Part shown: in pieces, positions 10,833 through 21,500 of the stretch
Layout: each line of letters opens with the position of its first letter
How positions within the stretch are numbered: the first letter of the stretch is position 1
Assembly (NCBI GenBank): GCA_015179125.1
Contig: WHVA01000261.1
Span: 62,001 to 126,000 of the forward strand
DNA: 64,000 nucleotides
Reading direction: 5' to 3'
DNA from: Gautieria morchelliformis
Lineage: Eukaryota; Basidiomycota; Agaricomycetes; Gomphales; Gomphaceae
Program-made: the position numbers and the translations under genes
The notes under the pieces: generated by a model
What the model saw: only the letters and a program-made list of their open reading frames with translations
Databases searched by the model: none
Told to the model about the DNA's origin: nothing

Positions 10833-13800
10833 ATGACATCGCCCACTGATCGGAGAGCACGTGCGCTTGCTGCTGCTGCTGTCAGAGCTCAGGACCAGCC
10901 ACCCCCTCCCCCACAGCCTTTTGCCATCCCTCACCCTCCTCCTAGAAGCAATGTCGCTGATCCTTTTCAACAACCTGTGGCCGGGCCATCACGTCCTCCT
11001 ATGCTTGCACCCTCTTCACGTCTGCCCATGCTGGCACCCTCATCACGTCCTCCTAATCTCAGTCCTGGAGAGCAGGTGGCAGCCCTTCATGCTCAGTTAG
11101 CAGTTATCCCACCATTACAGCCCCTGAGAAGAAATAGGCCAGACCCTGTACAGCCAGCTCCTATAGTAGGTTCAGCAGCCATTCATTGCAGACTTGCGTG
11201 CTCAGGCAGCTGCATTGCGGCCTTTGGGAAGGCACAGGCCTGCATCTGTACAACCAGCGCCTCCTCCTGTAGTAGGTTCTGCAGGAGTGGCAGCATTGCG
11301 TGCTCAGGCCAATGCAATAAGACCAATGCCTCCGCTACTCCCTGCGCTTTTGCGGCCTCTTCAGCGACTCCCTGCACCTCCTCAGCCTCCTCAGCCACTC
11401 CCTGCACCTCCTCAGCCTCCCCAGATGTTCCCTGCACCTCCTCAGCCTCTCCCTGCACCTCCACAGCCTCCTCAGCCACTCCCTGCACCTCCTCAGCCTC
11501 CTCAGCCACTCCCTATGCCTCGGCAGCGTCCTCAGCGACCTCCTCCTTTTATTCCACTCGGTCGCTCTAGAATAATCGAGGCAGATGTGCTGCGTCATGA
11601 TCTGGGTCCCATGGTTGTTCCCTGCCCTGACTGTGGAGCATTACACTGGATGGCAGAACGCCTGCAGAAATCCTCAAATGTGCGACCCAGGTTTGGTGAT
11701 TGCTGTATGGAAGGAAAGGTGCAGCTGGAAGACCTGCCAGAGCCCCCTCAGCCATTGAAACAGCTCTTAGAAGGCCAGGACCCTGAGGCAAAAGGATTTC
11801 GCCAGAATATCAGGCAGTATAATGCTGCGTTTGCATTCACTTCTGTGGGGGCCAACTTTGACCAAGATTTGCTTCGGGAGGGTCGTGGTCCATATGTGCT
11901 CAAGCTACAGGGTGAACTGTATCATCTCCATGGCTCTCTCCTCCCTGACAATGAAGACGGTCCAAAGTATGCCCAGCTTTACATATATGATCCTGCACTG
12001 GCTTTGGCAAAGAGAAAAAATCGTAATGAGCGTCTGTCTCCAACTATCATGGGAGACTTGCAGGAAATGCTCCTGCTATGCAATCCTCATGTGCGCACAT
12101 ATAAACAAGCAGCTGAGAGGCTCAGAGCTCAAGAACAGAATGGTGACATCCAGGCAAGGCTCACATATAGGGCACACAGGGATCCTAGGAGATATAATGT
12201 CCCAACTGCAGATGAGATTGCAGTCGTTCTTCCTGGAGATGGCATCGACCCTGGACCTAGGGATATTATTGTCCAGCTCAGAGGTGGACGTTTCAGAAGG
12301 GTATTGGATACCAATGCAAACTATGCCTCTCTGCACTATGTCTTGCTCTTTCCCAAGGGAGAGTTGGGATGGGAACCAGATATTCCTTATCATGAGCCAG
12401 AGCGTGCTCGGCAGGCCAATCCCAATCCAAACAGACGGACACAGGTCACCCAAATACAGTACCATGCGTATCGTCTGTTCCAGAGAGCGAGAGAACCTAC
12501 AACACTCCTGCGTGGTGGCAAATTGTTCCAGCAGTACATTGTAGACTCCTGGGCTGCTGCAGAGCAAAGCAGACTGAGGTGGATCAGGGCCAATCAACAC
12601 ACTCTGCGTGCTGAGCAGTATAACCAGATGGTAGATTCATATGGAGGCTTGGACAATGACATTGGAGATGCAAACAGCTTGGGTGTAAAAGTCATTCTGC
12701 CTGCGACATTTCAAGGGAGTACACGGGACATGAATCAAAAGTGCCAGAACTCCCTGGCCATTGCAACAAAGAAGGGTCCCCCTGATTTATTTATTACCAT
12801 GACTGCCAATCCAAAGTGGGATGAGATAGTGGCCGAGTTGCTCCCTGGACAAACTGCTCAGGACAGACCTGACCTGGTGTCGCGGGTGTTTCACCTCAAA
12901 AAGAAATACCTCATTGACTTGATCGTCAAGGACAAGATCTTTGGAGAAACCGTCGCTCGCGTTCACACTATTGAATTCCAGAAGAGGGGGCTCCCACACA
13001 TGCACCTGCTTACCTGGTTCGATAGGGAGTCCAAGGTCAAACATCCACATGAGGTGGATTCTATGATTTCAGCAGAGTTCCCTGATCCAGAGACTCATCC
13101 TGTCCTCTACCAGTTGGTCTGTGAGCTGATGACACATGGTCCCTGTGGACAAATGAATCCAGATGCACCCTGCATGGAAAATGGCAAGTGCAAGAAAGGC
13201 TTCCCAAAGCCATTCTGTGAGGAGACCGTTGTGAATGTAGATGGATATCCAAAATATCGTCGTCGCAATGATGGAAGGCTGCACAATGTCAGAGGTCACA
13301 TGCTGGACAACAGATGGGTTGTGCCATACTCTGCTCTGCTCTTGCTCAAACTCCGGTGTCACATCAACCTTGAATTCACCTTCAGTGTGAGGTGCGTCAA
13401 GTATATCCACAAGTATCTATACAAGGGCCACGATCGGACCACGATGGAGTTCGGTGTCAACCATGATGAGATAAAGAAGTACCTGGACGCTCGCTATGTC
13501 AGTGCTCATGAGGCCTGTTGGAGGTTGCTGGAGCGGGAAATCCACACCCAGGTGCCTGCAGTCATGGCACTGCCAGTCCATGAAAAAGACCAGCAATCAG
13601 TCGTTTTCAATCCTGATGCTGATCCGCTCACCATCATGAACAGGGTTGAGGGGTCAAAGACAGCGCTCATGGCTTACTTTGAGGCCAATGCTGCCTACCC
13701 TCATGCACGCGATGTGCTCTATGTGGATTTTCCTGAGCATTTTACCTGGCAAAAAGAGGGAAGGGTATGGACACCACGTCAAAGGGGATATAGCATTGGA

Positions 13801-15747
13801 CGCCTTCACTTTGCAAGCCCAAAATCAGGAGAGAGATTTTATTTGCGCACTCTCCTCACGGTGGTCAAGGGGGCCAGATCCTTTGAGGAGCTTAGGACGG
13901 TGGATGGCATACAATGTGCTACTTACAAGGAGGCCTGTCTTGCCAGGGGACTTCTGGAGGATGATCAGGAGTGGAGGTTGTGTCTCCAGGAAGCCAGTGG
14001 CATGAAAACAGGTGCTCAGCTCAGACATCTCTTTGCCACCATCCTTGGTCATTGCATTCCCTCACAGCCTGACAGACTATGGGACGCCTTCAAGGAGCAC
14101 ATATGTGATGATCTCAGACATCGGCTCCAAGTCAGACACAATATCCAGGAGCCACGGGATGATCAGGTCTATGATTTTGGCCTCTTTCTCTTGGATAAAC
14201 TCCTTCAGCGTAATGGAATGTCCTTGAGCAGCTTTAAAGATATGCCTCGGGTGGTAGGCGAGTGGGAGGTCCTGATTGGAAACAGGTTCATAGCTGAGCA
14301 GAGGGACTATGACCCTGTTCAAGAGAGGCAGATGGCTGATGAGGAGGTTCCCAAGCTGAATGAGGGGCAAAGGTCTGCGCATGATCAGATATTACGGTCG
14401 GCACTGGACATAGATGCTCAGGGGAAACCTAATGGACAAATGTTTTTCGTCACTGGATCAGGGGGCGCTGGGAAATCATTCACATGGAACACCCTAATCC
14501 ACTCCTGTAGAGCGGAGAGTCTCATTGTGCTTGCTGTAGCCTCATCTGCAATGGCTGCACTTATCCTCACTAATGGGACAACCTCTCACAGCATGCTTGG
14601 GATTCCAATTCCTGTCCATGAGGGCTCTCTCTCCTCCATCAAAAAGAACTCTGACCAGGCTGATATGCTGAGACTGGCCAGGCTCATCATTTGGGATGAG
14701 GCTGCAATGCAGCATCGCCATGCCATAGAGGCCATTGACAGGACACTGAGGGATTTCCTTGACCAGCCTGACAGACCCTTTGGTGGCATCACGGTTGCCT
14801 TTGGAGGTGACTTTCAGCAGACTCTCCCAATCATCCCCAAAGGCTCCAAGGAGGATATCGTGGGAGCTACCCTTCAGAAGTCATATCTGTGGCCAAGGAT
14901 CAAGGTCCTCCATCTGACAGAGAACATGCGGGTGAGAAATGACCCTGACAGAGCCAGGTTTGCAGAATGGCTGCAGAATGTGGGTCAGGGAAAGGATCTC
15001 CCACTAGATCATACCTTCTCACTCCCTCCTCACATGGTTTGTGGCCCTGGAATTGCAGAGCTGATCCAGGAAATATACCCTGGCATTGGCAATGCAATCC
15101 CTGCCCAGGACAATTATTTTTTAGAGCGGGCCATCCTCTGTCCCAGAAATATTGAGGTCAATGAGATCAATTCCATGGTGTTGAGGCAGTTTCCAGGTGA
15201 TGCTCAGGTCTTCCACTGTGCAGATTCTGTCAAGGAAACCGACTTTGCAGAGCAGTATCCTGTGGAGTATCTGAATTCCATAGAGATGGGCAGTCTTCCT
15301 CCTGCTCACTTGGAAGTCAAGCCTGGAGTGCCTCTGATGATGTTGCGCAATTTGGATAAGAAGCAAGGACTATGCAATGGGACAAGGTTGCGGTTGGTGA
15401 GGATGAGGAATAGAGTGTTGGAGGTCAGGATCATCTCAGGTCCACGTGCAGGAAATACTGCTTTCATCCCCAGGATCACTATTTCACCATCAGAGGGAGA
15501 ATTACCATTTGTGCTGCAGAGGAGACAGTTTCCAGTGCGTGTGGCATTTGCAATGACCATCAACAAGTCTCAGGGACAGTCTTTGGGTACGGTTGGGCTG
15601 GACCTGAGATATCCAGTGTTTGGACATGGTCAGTTGTATGTTGGTGTTTCAAGGGGAACAAGCTGGAACAAAGTGAAGGTCTTGCTTGAGGAGGGTTTGA
15701 ACACAACCAACATTGTATATAAAGATGTATTACTTAGAGCTCCTTGA
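10833..15747 (+). pseudogene. Helitron 1 RepHel protein gene, frameshifted in the N-terminal region
   Basis: The gene opens at MTSPTDRRARAL (10833), as in Helitron 2. Relative to the other copy a four-base duplication (CATTCATT at about 11182-11189) shifts the frame. The remaining 1517-codon frame runs 11194-15747. Order along the protein: Pro/Gln-rich repeats (LPAPPQPPQP), a CPDCGALHWMAERL zinc-like motif, the HUH replication-initiator motif (GLPHMHLL, about 13000), a Tyr-rich YIHKYLYKGHD (about 13403), then a PIF1-like helicase. The helicase has Walker A GSGGAGKSF (about 14456), Walker B IIWDEAAM (about 14686), FGGDFQQTLPI and the late NKSQGQSLG. These proteins nick and unwind DNA for rolling-circle transposition. 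Helicase and Rep motifs are all present, so only the N-terminus is disrupted. Confidence 0.85.
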
Positions 15748-15881
15748 TTTCTGATATCTACTTGATGCAAATTGATTACTTTGATTTTCCCCAATGCACT
15801 TGACCTTACTGATATGTTAGACTTACCGATGCATTAGACTTACTGATGTGTTTGACCTTGCCGAGGCGTTTGACTTGCACC

Positions 15882-15909
15882 CCCGCGCGAAGCGCGGGTA
15901 TCCACCTAG
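15882..15909 (+). terminator. Helitron 1 3' hairpin and CTAG end
   Basis: Seven-base GC stem with a GAA loop at 15882-15898, then 11 bases ending CTAG (15906-15909). This is the standard Helitron transposition terminator layout. Confidence 0.9.
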
Positions 15910-16650
15910 TCTAAGAGTGAAACGCGGGGGTGGGTGGTTGTGGGCACCGCTTACAAATAATGTTACGTAAAAATTAGGTCAGCGGAGCGAGCGGCGCAGC
16001 CGCGAGCCCTAGGCCCAGGCCCACACCATTGACGCTGCGCAGCAGCGTCCCAGGTCACGTGACCGGTTCGCGTTCGTCGCGACCATACGCGAGGGTGGTC
16101 CGTGCACGACCCTTCGCTCGGTATAAAGAGAGCGATGCTGCAGCACAGCACTCCCCACTGGTGTCTTCCTGTGTTCTGGCTGTACTGGTGGGATTACTAT
16201 TGCTTTGGCTGGGCTCTGGGTGTCTTTGTGTGTGTCTCTGGGTGTCTCTGGGCTTCTCTGGGCTTCTCTGCCTTTGGCTGTGAATTGACACCAGCTTCTG
16301 CTTCAATGGCCTGTATATTTTTTCAATATTTTTTTGCAAATAGCTATCAATAAACCTAACTTGCTAACCTTAACAATAGCCAACTTACATATCCTGTACA
16401 TTTTTTTGATATTTTTTCGCAAATAGATATTAATAACTTATTCTGACTTTGCTAAAGTTAATAACAATGTCTGTTTTAATGTAGTGTGTTTTTTTTTGAT
16501 CTTTTTTCAAAAAATAAATATAGATATCAATGAATTATCCTGACTTTGCTAAAATTAATGACAACAGCTGCTTAAATGTGGTTTCTTTTGCTATTTTATT
16601 TATGTCTATATATGTCACAAAATAGATACTGATACATGTCCCTTATATGT

Positions 16651-17165
16651 GTGAGGACACGCTACCTGTGGAGACACACTACACGTGAGGACATGTTATG
16701 TGTGAGGACACGTTACGTGTGAGGACACGCTACCGGTGGGGACACGTTACGTGTGGGGACACGCTACTGGTGGGGACACGCTACCTGTGGGGACACGCTA
16801 CTGGTGGGGACACGCTACCTGTGGGGACACGCTACTGGTGGGGACACGCTACCTGTGGGGACACGCTACTGGTGGGGACACGCTACCTGTGGGGACACGC
16901 TACCTGTGGGGACACGCTACTGGTGGGGACACGCTACCTGTGGGGACACGCTACTGGTGGGGACACGCTACCTGTGGGGACACGCTACCTGTGGGGACAC
17001 ACTACCTGTGGGGACACGCTACCTGTGGGGACACGCTACCTGTGGGGACACGCTACCTGTGAGGACACGCTGCCTGTGAGGACACACTACCTGTGAGGAC
17101 ACGCTACCTGTGAGGACACGTTACGTTTGTGGACACGCTACCTGTGAGGACACATTACGTGTGAG
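16651..17165. repeat. 17-bp minisatellite, about 30 units
   Basis: Tandem units of the form GGACACGCTACCTGTGG, with variants CTACTGGT, TTACGTGT and GAGG for GGGG. Core 16730-17060 is nearly regular, and variants cluster at both ends. Because 17 is not a multiple of 3, long open frames appear in all three forward frames; these are by-products, not genes. Confidence 0.95.
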
Positions 17166-17361
17166 GACATGCTATCCAACTGCACTTTGGGTCTTCCCCC
17201 ATTTCTGATTTTGGTATTGTTTCTGGTTCTGTGAGAGTGTCACCGGAGGATCAGCTGGCATATCGATATAACCACATTGTCAAAATTCAGGATCCCCAAG
17301 ATCACTATTGGATCTATTTCACAATGCACAAGCTTTGAAACCTGTGGATTATGACAATAGG

Positions 17362-17509
17362 TAGAATCTTATAATCTCTGATGATTCAGTCAAGACTATT
17401 ACCACTTTCATGTCTAGAGTCGCTGGGAGGCCCATCCCAGAGGTCGAGAGAGAGCTCTGCATGTTCGGCTGTTCCATGGGTGCATACATGATTCATGATA
17501 CTATATGAT
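17362..17509 (+). pseudogene. Coding-like fragment inside the non-autonomous Helitron
   Basis: An open stretch reading NLIISDDSVKTITTFMSRV then AGRPIPEVERELCMFGCSM and GAYMIHDT. Amino-acid texture is protein-like and unlike the flanking repeats. I do not recognise the family. It may be a captured host exon, which Helitrons are known to acquire. Confidence 0.3.
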
Positions 17510-18565
17510 CAGGGATATATTTTGCATGATCCTATTTACCCCAATGCACTTGACCTTACTGATGCATTTGACCTTACCAAGGTGCTTGACCTGCACCCCC
17601 GCGCGAAGCGCGGGTACCCACCTAGTTCCTATAGGTGAAAGCAGCACGGTGGGAGGTTGTGGGCGCGCTGACCAATGCTGACCAATGCTTGGTCATTAGT
17701 TTGTCAGCGGAGCGCGCGAGCGGCGCAGCCGCGAGCCCCACCAGCGGTTTGCACCACTCTTCCGGCTCCAGCGCTGCGCAGCGTTCTGGAGCGTGCGAGC
17801 GGCGCAGCCGCGAGCGGTTTAGGCCGGTCTGCCGGCTCAGGCGCTCAAAGCAGCGCTGCGCTGGCAGATCGCTGCGCAGCCAGCCGCTTTGCGCACTCCA
17901 CCACCACCCTCCTCTCCTCTCCTCTCTGCCCACTACTAGATAGAATAAAAATTGCGTGAGAGTGAATTAATAGATAGCCTACATAGTGTAGTACACAAAA
18001 GATCTCTTCCCAGGGAGATCTCTGCAGTGAACTATTGGGGTTGACCTCTTCAGTGGGGCAGCTTTTTCTCTGCTAAGGAGCCAGGTAGTCATCCCAGGCT
18101 GCCTTAGAGGGAGCCACAATTGCATTGCAGTTCTCTTAGTGTTGACTTGCACTACTGGTGGCTGAAGAAGACATCTCCCCAGGACCAGGACCAGGACCAG
18201 GACCTTTTACTGGAATTATTCCAGTTGGATAGCCGAAGAAGACTTGGATATTTTCATCAAAAAAATTCCCCATCCCCTCCTTGGTACATATATTTGTCTG
18301 TGGTCTGGTGTGAGCCATCTGACATTTTTTTTTTTTTTTTTTTAAATAGAAATTAATAAATTCCCTTGACTTTGCCTAACAAACAAACTCCCTGTCCCTT
18401 CCTTGGTATGTATGTATTTCTCTGTGGTCTGGTGTGAGCTGTCTGACTTTTATTTAATTAGAAATTAATAAATTCCCCTGACTTTGCCCAAGGAAAATTA
18501 ACAACAACAGCATCTGCTTGCAAATGTAAGTTGAAGTGGGGTAGCTTGATTGTTCCTCTAAGCTT

Positions 18566-21500
18566 ATGCCTACATTTCTCAGGGATCCTTCTACTCCAGA
18601 GAGAAATCGTCAGCAGGAGCGTGAAAGGGCAAGGGAGGAGCAAGAGGGTCATATGACGTCGCCCACTGATCGGAGAGCGCGTGCACTTGCTGCTGCTGCT
18701 GTCAGAGCTCAGGACCAGCCTCCCCCTCCACCACAGCCTTTTGCCATCCCTCGCCCTCCTCCTAGAAGCAATGTCGCTGATCCTTTTCAACAACCTGTGG
18801 CTGGGCCATCACGTCCTCCTATCCTTGCAGGGCCACCACGTCCTCCTATGCCTGCAGGGCCGTCACGTCCTCCGGATCCCAGTCCTGGACAGCAGGTGGC
18901 AGCCCTGCGTGCTCAGTTAGCAGCAATCCCAGCAGCACAGCCTGTGAGAAGATACAGGCAGGAGCCTATACGGCCACCTCCCAATCTTCCTGTGGTTGGT
19001 TCTGCAGGAATTGCACAGTTGCGTGCTCAGGCTGCTGAGCAGTCTGCTATATTGCAGCAATTGGGAAGAGGTAGACAGGCAGCTAATCCTTCTGTAGTAG
19101 GTTCTGCAGGAGTGGCAGCATTGCCGGCTCAGGCCAATGCAATAAGACCAATGCCTCGGCTACTCCCTGCGCTTCTGCGGCCTCTTCAGCGACTCCCTGC
19201 ACCTCCTCAGCCTCCTCAGCCACTCCCTGCACCTCCTCAGCCTCCTCAGCCACTCCCTGCACCTCCACAGCGTCTTCTGCCACTCCCTGCACCTCCTCAG
19301 CATCTTCTGCCACTCCCTGCACCTCCTCAGCCTCCTCAGCCACTCCCTGCACCTCGGCAGCGTCCTCAGCAACCTCCTCCTCCTATTCCACTTGGTCGCT
19401 CTAGAATAATCGAGGCAGATGTGCAGCGTCATGATTTGGGTCCCATGGTTGTTTCCTGCCCTGACTGTAAAGCATTGCACTGGATGGCAGAACGCCTGCA
19501 GAAATCCTCAAATGTGCGGCCCAGGTTTGGTGATTGCTGTATACAAGGAAAGGTGCAGCTTCCAGAGCTGCCAGTGCTCCCTCAGCCATTGAGATGGCTC
19601 TTAGAGGGCCAGGACCCTGAGGCCAAACAGTTTCGCAAGAACATCAGGCAGTACAATGCTGCATTTGCATTCACTTCCTTGGGAGCCGAGTTTGACCTAG
19701 ATTTGCTTCGGGAGGGTCGTGGTCCATATGTCCTCAAGCTGCAGGGCGAACTGTATCATATTCATGGCTCTCTCATCCCTAACCCTGGGAGGCGGATACA
19801 GTATGCCCAACTTTATATATATGATCCAGCATTGGCTTTGGCACAGAGGAACACCCGTAACCCAGGTCTGTCTCCAACTATCATGGGAGACTTGCAGGAA
19901 ATGCTCCTCTTATGCAATCCTCATGTTCCCATATATAGACAAGCGGCTGAGAGGCTCAGAGCTCAGGGACAGAATGGTGAGATCCGGGCTAGGCTCACGT
20001 ACAGGGAACACAGGGATCCTAGGAGGTATAATATCCCTACTGCGGATGAGATTGCGGTGGTTCTTCCTGGAGATGGCATCATCCCTGAACCTAGGGATAT
20101 TATTGTCCAGCTCAAAGGTGGACGTTTTAAAAGGGTATCCGATATGAATCCAAACTATGCCTCTCTTCACTATGTCTTGCTCTTTCCCAGGGGAGAGTTG
20201 GGGTGGCAACCTGGTATTCGCTATCGCCAATTACCAGACGGGCGTGAGCGAAGTGGGCGTGTCACCCAAATTCAGTTCCATTCCTATCGTCTCTTCCAGA
20301 GAACAGAAGAACCTACAACACTCCTGCGTGCTGGCAAATTATTCCAGCAGTACATTGTAGACTCTTGGGCCGCTGCAGAGCAAAGCAGGCTGTGGTGGAT
20401 CAGGACAAATCAACACACTCTCCGTGCTGAGATGTATAACCAGATGATGGATGCCTTTCATCGCAATGACAATGACAGAGATCCAAACAACTTGGGCATA
20501 AGATCCATTCTGCCTGCCACATTTCAGGGGGGGACACGGGACATGCAGGAAAACCTGCAGAACTCTCTGGCCATTTCAAGGAAGTATGGTGTGGCAGATC
20601 TCTTTATTACCATGACTGCCAGTCCCAACTGGCAGGAGGTATTGGATGCATTGTTGCCTGGACAAACTCCTCAGGACAGGCCTGACCTGGTGTCGCGGGT
20701 GTTCCAGCTCAAAAAGAAATACCTCATTGACTTGATCGTCAAGGAAAAGATTTTTGGGGAAACCGTCGCTCGCGTCCACACCATTGAATTCCAGAAAAGG
20801 GGACTCCCACACATGCATATTCGTATCTGGTTTGAACGAGATTCCAAGATCAGACATCCACATGAGGTGGATTCAATGATTTCGGCAGAGTTCCCTGATC
20901 CAGAGACTCATCCTGTCCTCTACCGGTTGGTCTGTGAGCTGATGACACATGGTCCCTGTGGACAAATGAAACCAAACGCACCCTGCATGGAAAATGGCAA
21001 GTGCAAGAAAAACTTCCCAAAGCCATTCTGTGAGGAAACCAGTCTGAATGAGGATGGATATCCAAAATATCGTCGTCGCAATGATGGAAGGCTGCACAAT
21101 GTCAGAGGTGACATGCTGGACAACAGATGGGTTGTGCCATACTCTGCCCTGCTCTTGCTCAAATTCTGGTGTCACATCAACCCTGAACTCACCATCAATG
21201 TGAGGTGTATCAAGTATATCCACAAGTATCTCTACAAGGGCCATGATCGGACCACCATGGAGTTTGGTCGCACCCAGGATGAAATTAAGCAGTACCTGGA
21301 CGCTCGCTATGTCAGTGCTCATGAGGCCTGTTGGAGGTTGCTGGAGCGGGAAATACACACCCAGGTGCCTGCAGTCATGGCACTGCCAGTCCATGAAAAG
21401 GACCACCACACAATCATCTTTGATCCCAACCAGGATGTGGACAACATCCTGGAAAGGGCTGAGGCAAAAAAGACACTGCTCATGGCTTACTTTGAGGCCA

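Larger units (their letters stand above)
9761..15909 (+). mobile_element. Helitron 1 (autonomous type, RepHel)
   Basis: 5' end TCCTATAGGTGAAAGCAGCA. 3' end is the hairpin CCCGCGCGAAGCGCGGG followed by TATCCACCTAG. Both ends match Helitron 2. The flanking bases are T on the left (9760) and T on the right (15910). The leader at 9761-10832 contains GC-rich repeats (GCGCAGCCGC words), a GGACCA hexamer run at about 10361-10382 and intron-like AT-rich sequence, closely paralleled in Helitron 2. One 6.1-kb element with a single large gene. Confidence 0.9.
15910..17625 (+). mobile_element. Non-autonomous Helitron in the middle of the array
   Basis: Begins TCTAAGAGTGAAACGCGG directly after the CTAG of Helitron 1. 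Compare TCCTATAGGTGAAAGCAGC in the full copies. It ends with the same hairpin (17598-17614) and CTAG (17622-17625) directly before Helitron 2. No RepHel gene is present. It holds a TATA-like GGTATAAAGAG at about 16120, AT-rich repeats to 16640, a 17-bp minisatellite and a short coding-like piece, so it is about 1.7 kb of foreign filler between Helitron ends. Confidence 0.8.

Noticed and set aside
16698-17096. Three long overlapping repetitive open frames (TRYLWGHATCGD-type repeats)
   Set aside because: They are the 17-bp minisatellite read in three frames; a repeat period not divisible by three keeps all frames open.
16651-17165. Resemblance to a CRISPR array
   Set aside because: Units are contiguous 17-mers with no unique spacers, and the context is eukaryotic.
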